A DNA stretch of 36,277 nt. Origin: Phycisphaerales bacterium UBA2421. Its GTDB lineage: Bacteria > Planctomycetota > Phycisphaerae > Tepidisphaerales > Tepidisphaeraceae. Under the pieces are notes generated by a model. The model did no database searches and was not told where the DNA came from. It was given only the letters and a program-made list of their open reading frames with translations. Made by a program: the position numbers and the translations under genes. The DNA lies in the NCBI GenBank assembly GCA_002343075.1, contig DDRH01000003.1:1-36277 (forward strand). Direction: 5' to 3'. Positions 32,016 to 36,277 of the stretch are shown here, in pieces (the stretch's first letter is position 1; the number at the start of each line of letters is the position of its first letter).

Positions 32016-33443
32016 TCAAGGCGCGTTGTCGGCCTTGCCTGCATCAGCTTGTTCTTTGAGCAACCGTTTCCACCGCTCGAGACGATCTTTGATCGTCGCT
32101 TCAAAGCCCCGGTCGGTAGGGGCATAGTAATCTTTACTCACGCCGAGGTAACTTTGTTCTACCAAACCATCGGCATGATCGTGAGGATAGCGATAACCCT
32201 CGCCGGCCCCAAGCTTTTTCGCCTGTTTGTAATGCGTATCACGCAAATGTTTGGGGACGGGGAGGGTTCTGCCGTCTCGGACGTCTGTCATGGCGGTCCA
32301 GATTGCCATGGCGCTGGCGTTGGATTTTGGTGCAGTAGCCATATAAATCGCTGCCTGACCGAGAGTTAGCTGACATTCAGGCATGCCGATGCGTTCGACG
32401 AGCGCATACGCCGCCGCCGCGAGTTGGATGGCTTGGGGGTCGGCATTGCCGATGTCTTCGCTTGCAAAAATGGCGATTCTACGGGCGATAAATCGAGGAT
32501 CTTCGCCGGCTTCGAGCATCCGCGCCACCCAATAAATCGCCGCATCCGGATCAGACCCACGCATGCTCTTAATGAGTGCGCTGGCCGCATCGTAATGGTC
32601 GTCGCCGGTGCCATCGTAGACAATGGCCTTCCGCTGCATCGATTGCTGGGCGATGTCGAGGGTGATTTGGGGCCAAGCCGGGAGCCGAGAGCCGAGAGCG
32701 GAGTGTGAAGCAGCGGAATTGCCTTGATTTTGCTCTCGGCGGTCCGCTATCGGCTCTCGGCTTTCATCACTCGACAACACCGCCACCTCGATCGCGGTGA
32801 GCGCTCGGCGGGCGTCGCCGTCGCTGGTGACGGCGATGAAGTTGAGCGCGTCATCGTCGATCGTCACGCCAAGTTTGCCAAAGCCGCGCTCGTCGTCGGC
32901 AAGAGCACGGCGGACGAGCACTCGAATGTCCTCCTCGCTCAACGCCGCAAACTGGAAAATCTGGCTTCGACTGACCAGCGCGCTGTTAACGGCAAAAAAC
33001 GGGTTCTCGGTCGTTGCACCGATCAGAATGATCAACCCCGCTTCGACATCGCCAAGCAGGATATCTTGCTGCGCGCGGTTGAAGCGGTGGATTTCATCGA
33101 GAAACAGTACGGTGCGCTTTCCGCCGGCGCCAAGGCGCTCGCGGGCGGCTTCGAGCACCGCGCGCACCTCCTTCACGCCGACACTGGCTGCGTTCATTTC
33201 CTCAAAGTGGCTCTGCGTATGGTTGGCGATGATCTGCGCGAGCGTAGTCTTCCCCGTGCCCGGCGGGCCGTAGAAGATGACGCTCATCAACCGATCGGCC
33301 TCCAGCATCCGCCGCAACAGCTTGCCCGGGCCGAGGAAGTGCTGCTGCCCGGCAAACTCATCAAGCGTGCGCGGCCGCAACCGCAGCGCCAACGGCGCAA
33401 CACGCTCGCGATTCCTGCGACGGGATTCGGCGAAGAGGTCCAC
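32016..33443 (-). CDS. rarA: Replication-associated recombination protein A, AAA+ ATPase
   Basis: RarA/MgsA acts at stalled replication forks. The 475-residue protein has Walker A GPPGTGKTT (59-67), Walker B LFLDEIH (113-119), sensor GATTENPFF (142-150) and SRSQIF. The RarA tetramerisation part (DHYDAASALIKSMRGSDPDAAIYWVARML) and the C-terminal NPK-like end (GEGYRYPHDHADG) follow. E. coli RarA is about 447 residues; the extra length is an insertion at about residues 226-257 (EPIADRREQNQGNSAASHSALGSRLP). It coincides with an inverted repeat in the DNA. The first codon is GTG. TATAAT ends 8 nt before it, so the message is probably leaderless or nearly so. Confidence 0.95.
   Translation of the reverse strand: MDLFAESRRRNRERVAPLALRLRPRTLDEFAGQQHFLGPGKLLRRMLEADRLMSVIFYGPPGTGKTTLAQIIANHTQSHFEEMNAASVGVKEVRAVLEAARERLGAGGKRTVLFLDEIHRFNRAQQDILLGDVEAGLIILIGATTENPFFAVNSALVSRSQIFQFAALSEEDIRVLVRRALADDERGFGKLGVTIDDDALNFIAVTSDGDARRALTAIEVAVLSSDESREPIADRREQNQGNSAASHSALGSRLPAWPQITLDIAQQSMQRKAIVYDGTGDDHYDAASALIKSMRGSDPDAAIYWVARMLEAGEDPRFIARRIAIFASEDIGNADPQAIQLAAAAYALVERIGMPECQLTLGQAAIYMATAPKSNASAMAIWTAMTDVRDGRTLPVPKHLRDTHYKQAKKLGAGEGYRYPHDHADGLVEQSYLGVSKDYYAPTDRGFEATIKDRLERWKRLLKEQADAGKADNAP
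32683..32762. repeat. Inverted-repeat element inserted in frame in rarA
   Basis: AGCCGAGAGCCGAGAGCGGA (32683-32702) and its reverse complement with one mismatch (32743-32762) flank 40 bp. The element codes for the non-conserved RarA insertion and looks like a small mobile palindromic repeat. Confidence 0.75.
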
Positions 33444-33451
33444 GACAGGCG

Positions 33452-33457
33452 ATTATA
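33452..33457 (-). promoter_or_regulatory. -10 box of a leaderless rarA promoter
   Basis: A perfect TATAAT on the minus strand is followed by 8 nt and the GTG start at 33443. I see no good -35 at 16-18 bp. Confidence 0.55.
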
Positions 33458-33682
33458 CGCCGGTTCTGCTGACAGATCGCTCATCTTGTTGTTGCAAAGT
33501 TGTAACCATCTCCGGAGTCCTCGATTATTACCCTGACTTAGCAACTCATCGACGACGACCTTCGGGCTGCGCCGGGGGCCGTGCGAACGCGTTTCTCAGA
33601 GTGGCCGCATTTGCACGGGTTCAGGGCGGCAGTGAAGGATCTGCTTGCGTGAACACGCGTTCCCAAGGCATCGCTGCCTTCT

Positions 33683-34489
33683 CTACTGGCGGGACCGTAT
33701 ACCGTCATCCATTAGCGCGAGATTGATCTTTCCCGTGTCCAACGCTGAAACATGCCAATCAAGAAACAAGACGTTAGCGCTTCGGTTCAGATGGCGTCTG
33801 CCGAAGAGGCGCGCTTGAGCCCCCCCCGGAAGATGCGCCGGAGAACGAGCGACGTGAAATTGCTCGAAGTAGATGTCGTCAAAGAGTATGCCGTGATCTC
33901 GCGTTCCGTATTCGTCTGGTGCTTCCAAAAGCCAGCCTACCCCAGAAGGTCGCCGCGCTGCTGATAAATTGAGTGGGGGCGCGCCGCGCCAACGGGGCGC
34001 TGTCTCCGGGGCAAAGCAGTTCAGCACATAACTGCTGGGGATGTCGCTCTTCGGATGCGAAGGGCAATGCAAGACCTTCTGCCGCGGAAGATCGTCCCAG
34101 CCCCAAAGCCTTGGTGCTCCGACATGCGGAAGAATCGCTGTCAGCCAGACGGGGCCCCGGCTCGACCCGTGATACGGGGCATATCGCGGTACCACGCCCT
34201 TGTATTCCGCCGCGTACGCCTGAAATGCGATCCCGATTTGCTGCAGATTCGATGCGCACGAAGCGCGTTTGGCATGCTGAGCAACCCGTGTTGAAGCCGC
34301 AGCCACGATTGTCAGCAACACAGCGACAATCGACACGGCCACAAGAAGCTCGATGAGCGACCAACCCTTCCGGCACGCAAGGCCCGTTGCTTTCGGATCT
34401 TCAGCAACTAAAACTCCATGGCCTGACGGATACTCTCCGTACTCGAATCGCCTGCGGGGACGCGACCGCCCAAAGACAACCCAGAACAA
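33683..34489 (-). CDS. Type II secretion/DUF1559-like pseudopilin, start uncertain
   Basis: A prepilin peptidase signature G-WSLIELLVAVSIVAVLL follows basic CRKG, with Glu at +5. The next part, CASNLQQIGIAFQAYAAEYKGVVP, and the end ANVLFLDWHVSAL resemble H-X9-DG-type planctomycete pseudopilins, with W in place of G after the Asp. The frame extends upstream to 34609. No ATG or GTG stands between the leader peptide and residue 41 of that frame, so the nearest start is TTG 34489, which leaves an unusually long 40-residue leader overlapping the end of the MauE-like gene. The true start may be unusual or lost. It may be secreted through the same machinery as the giant pseudopilin, though nothing here links them. 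Confidence 0.75.
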   Translation of the reverse strand: MFWVVFGRSRPRRRFEYGEYPSGHGVLVAEDPKATGLACRKGWSLIELLVAVSIVAVLLTIVAAASTRVAQHAKRASCASNLQQIGIAFQAYAAEYKGVVPRYAPYHGSSRGPVWLTAILPHVGAPRLWGWDDLPRQKVLHCPSHPKSDIPSSYVLNCFAPETAPRWRGAPPLNLSAARRPSGVGWLLEAPDEYGTRDHGILFDDIYFEQFHVARSPAHLPGGAQARLFGRRHLNRSANVLFLDWHVSALDTGKINLALMDDGIRSRQ

Positions 34490-34910
34490 AAATGCTTGCT
34501 CCAGCCAGCAACACGTTGAGCGCAACCCCCAGCAAGTTGGAAGTAAAAGGATGTTGCGCTGACCAGCCAGAGACATGCGATCCAAAACATCCGCACGGCT
34601 TGGCAGCATTGGAGTTGATCTGCGTAAGAATAACCCCCGTGAACGCGCCGGTTACGATGACTGCCACAAGATGACTGTAGAACAATCGATAACCACTCGC
34701 CAGCCATAATCCGAGAAAAATCTCGGCGAACGCAAGCGACTTCATCATCATCGGATGCGTGCTTGCAAGGTGGGCAACGAGCGTGTCTGCGGATTTCGTT
34801 TGCGAATCAACGTGTTCGACTGACTTAATGATACCCGCAACAAGGAATGTTCCCGCAACGAGAATTCTCGCGCCCAGAAACGCAAGTCGTTGTAACGAGA
34901 ACCACGCCAT
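34401..34910 (-). CDS. MauE/DoxX-like membrane protein
   Basis: This 169-residue protein has four hydrophobic helices. The first is LGARILVAGTFLVAGIIKS, with the KS/K-x-x-D type end seen in MauE/DoxX proteins. The loop HPMMMKSLAFAEIFLGLWLASG follows, and KPCGCFGS (Cys-x-Cys-Phe-Gly) sits before the third helix. MauE relatives deliver electrons for disulfide formation or protein maturation, and the CxC is a plausible redox pair. The start at 34910 follows GGAG and lies immediately after the stop of the upstream secreted-protein gene, so the two are probably translated together. A GTG at 34916 is an alternative start. Confidence 0.8.
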   Translation of the reverse strand: MAWFSLQRLAFLGARILVAGTFLVAGIIKSVEHVDSQTKSADTLVAHLASTHPMMMKSLAFAEIFLGLWLASGYRLFYSHLVAVIVTGAFTGVILTQINSNAAKPCGCFGSHVSGWSAQHPFTSNLLGVALNVLLAGASIFVLGCLWAVASPQAIRVRRVSVRPWSFSC

Positions 34911-34912
34911 GA

Positions 34913-35905
34913 TCACTCCGGCCTCGGCTTCAGGTCGTTTGGTTGGGATATGACGCCCACGCCCGCGCTGCGGGGCATGGGACCCGGCGTCGTGAGTGCC
35001 TGCTCAAGCCAAGCAACGTCCGATTTGCCGGAACGTGGATCCAGTTTCCGCGCGGCGACAAACCGATCGGCTTCGGTCAACGCGTCGGGGCTGTTTTTCA
35101 GCCGGCTCACGCAGCAAAAGCGCCACAGCATGTTGGCGAGGCGCCAGCGGTCGCTCGGCTGGTCGGAGACCCCGGCGTAAGCCTGGTCGAGAAACGCAAG
35201 AAACGCCCGCGCGTCGTCACCGGAGACAACCTTCGAGTCACCCTTGATGAGCTCGTCCAACACCGCCGCTGCCGCTCCGATCGCGTCAACAAATTCACCC
35301 GTCGCCTGCGAGTCTTGCAGCGCGCTGTCGGCAAGTTCGCGCCGTTTTCGATCACTGATGCCGAGCATTCGCGCCGCCTCGGGACGATGAAGATATTGAA
35401 CGAGAAACCCCATTCCGTAACCTGCCCGATCGACAGTCGCGACCGCTAGCGCCGATCGCGCCAACGTCTTGCCGGACTCAAGCTTGCCCCCGGCCGACGC
35501 GCGCTCGGCCGCGGCCCACAAGCTTTTCGTCAGTGAACGCCGCTGATCACCCGAGCCATAATCTGCATCGACAAAATCGAGAAATGGTCGGGTCGCGTTG
35601 ACCTTTGCCTGCGCCGTCATGCGGTTGGCTAACTCATCCGGGGAAGTCCCGCGCAAAATCAGCTTTGCGAGTTCTTCCAATTGGGCATCGCTGGCCTCAT
35701 CGGCTTTGTCGGTCGCGCCGGCAAGCTCGGCCCATCGGGACATTGCATCGGTAACGCCCGAGCCGCGGGGTGGTATGTCAAGCGTACGCAACAGGACGCC
35801 GGAGAAACTCTGGGCTGTTGAGTCCGCCTCATCGCTTGCGCTCGCGCACAACGACGGCCCGAAAAGAGACATCACAACCAGGCATGTCAAGATACGGAAC
35901 AGCAT
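34913..35905 (-). CDS. Secreted alpha-helical protein, unknown function
   Basis: This 330-residue protein has a signal peptide (about 1-23, ILTCLVVMSLFGPSLCASA then S). The rest is mostly helical and Ala/Asp/Arg-rich, without cysteines of interest, membrane helices or a known motif. It looks like repeated helical hairpins (SLTKSLWAAAERASAGGKLE, LANMLWRFCCVSRLKNSPD), where the second half may echo the first: both have a -GxxDQ/SDQ-RR/SDRWR-L-x-LW- core. It probably forms an operon with the MauE-like gene; the stop and next start are contiguous. I do not recognise the family. Confidence 0.7.
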   Translation of the reverse strand: MLFRILTCLVVMSLFGPSLCASASDEADSTAQSFSGVLLRTLDIPPRGSGVTDAMSRWAELAGATDKADEASDAQLEELAKLILRGTSPDELANRMTAQAKVNATRPFLDFVDADYGSGDQRRSLTKSLWAAAERASAGGKLESGKTLARSALAVATVDRAGYGMGFLVQYLHRPEAARMLGISDRKRRELADSALQDSQATGEFVDAIGAAAAVLDELIKGDSKVVSGDDARAFLAFLDQAYAGVSDQPSDRWRLANMLWRFCCVSRLKNSPDALTEADRFVAARKLDPRSGKSDVAWLEQALTTPGPMPRSAGVGVISQPNDLKPRPE

Positions 35906-35929
35906 TAGCTTCGACCTTCAGTCTCAGGT

Positions 35930-36232
35930 TTACGGCTCGTTACCCCCGTGACAGCAGGTACCCCGATCAATGCACTTGACGATGCACGAACCGGGTCCAC
36001 GCCAGTACCAGACATAACCTGACTCACACACTTCCGGGCAAACCGCGCCGCTGCATACGATGTCACCGACGTTGATTGTCCCTGGTGAGCACTGTGGATC
36101 AACCCATACTACGTCATTCGCGCATTCTTTCGGCTCGTTCATCGGCGGATCGGCGACAACGGTAGTCCCGATCACTCCGATAAGCAGGCCGCCAACCCAG
36201 ATCACGATTGTCAAAAGAACCAATCTATTCAT
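35930..36232 (-). CDS. Cys-rich secreted peptide, unknown function
   Basis: This 100-residue protein has an N-terminal signal or anchor (MNRLVLLTIVIWVGGLLIGVIG). A short domain with nine cysteines follows (ECAND, PQCSP, IVCSG, AVCPEVCESG, GSCIVKC, GTCCHGG), probably disulfide-linked. GAGGAAC precedes the ATG closely. It is the first of four same-strand genes (this, the secreted helical protein, MauE-like, pseudopilin). The MauE-like redox protein downstream could serve disulfide formation in it; this is only a guess from context. Confidence 0.75.
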   Translation of the reverse strand: MNRLVLLTIVIWVGGLLIGVIGTTVVADPPMNEPKECANDVVWVDPQCSPGTINVGDIVCSGAVCPEVCESGYVWYWRGPGSCIVKCIDRGTCCHGGNEP

Positions 36233-36262
36233 AGTTCCTCCAGCCGAGAAGTGTAAGTCGTC

Positions 36263-36277
36263 GGGGGGGGGGGGGGG
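36263..36277 (+). repeat. Terminal run of 15 G
   Basis: The window ends inside a G homopolymer, typical of an assembly break. Confidence 0.8.

Overview
The window looks like chromosomal DNA from a GC-rich planctomycete, probably Phycisphaerae/Tepidisphaerales-like. The clues are two proteins with an LEPRRL(L/F) N-terminal motif, a dockerin/Calx-beta surface protein, a giant GspK/PilX-like pseudopilin, an H-X9-DG-type pseudopilin, and many secreted proteins of unknown function. It is not a prophage. It is probably origin-proximal, because it carries parB and four exact copies of a 16-bp parS-like palindrome: one inside parB and three clustered near 29.8 kb. The right edge stops in a run of 15 G, which looks like a contig end.

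Layout. 1-6.2 kb: parB, then (all minus strand) a terminase-like ATPase/nuclease, a small HTH partner, a GNAT protein with a Mom-like look, an ABC-type ATPase and a sigma-region-4-like HTH protein. A zinc-ribbon membrane gene on the plus strand interrupts the run. A near-consensus promoter sits upstream of the HTH gene. No capsid, portal or tail gene is present, so this looks like a domesticated phage-derived module. 6.3-8.5 kb: a class I glutamine amidotransferase homologue without its catalytic Cys, and a polytopic membrane protein. 8.9-17.1 kb: a 1995-residue pseudopilin-like protein and a convergent TPR protein, separated by a strong bidirectional terminator. 17.1-23.5 kb: a lone NuoI-type ferredoxin, a frameshifted kinase-like gene, a small unknown gene, an M20 amidohydrolase, a membrane-anchored protein, an LEPR glycoside hydrolase and a CoxG/SRPBCC protein.

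24.0-29.7 kb is the most unusual region. An LEPR/dockerin/FnIII/Calx-beta surface protein ends in a divergent C-terminal domain and is followed by a small secreted protein. The pair [Calx-beta + C-terminal domain]-[small secreted protein] is then repeated downstream without a start codon. A third, decaying Calx-beta copy follows. Copies 1 and 2 of the Calx-beta DNA are about 97% identical over 414 bp, while everything on either side is strongly diverged. This is the layout of a silent-cassette array that can exchange the C-terminus of a surface protein, comparable in architecture to orphan CT/immunity modules.

29.7-36.3 kb: the parS-like cluster, then minus-strand genes for an L,D-transpeptidase, 5-formyltetrahydrofolate cyclo-ligase, RarA (with an inverted-repeat insertion kept in frame), a pseudopilin, a MauE/DoxX-like membrane protein, a secreted helical protein and a Cys-rich secreted peptide. 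Several promoters lie so close to start codons that the mRNAs would be leaderless or nearly so.
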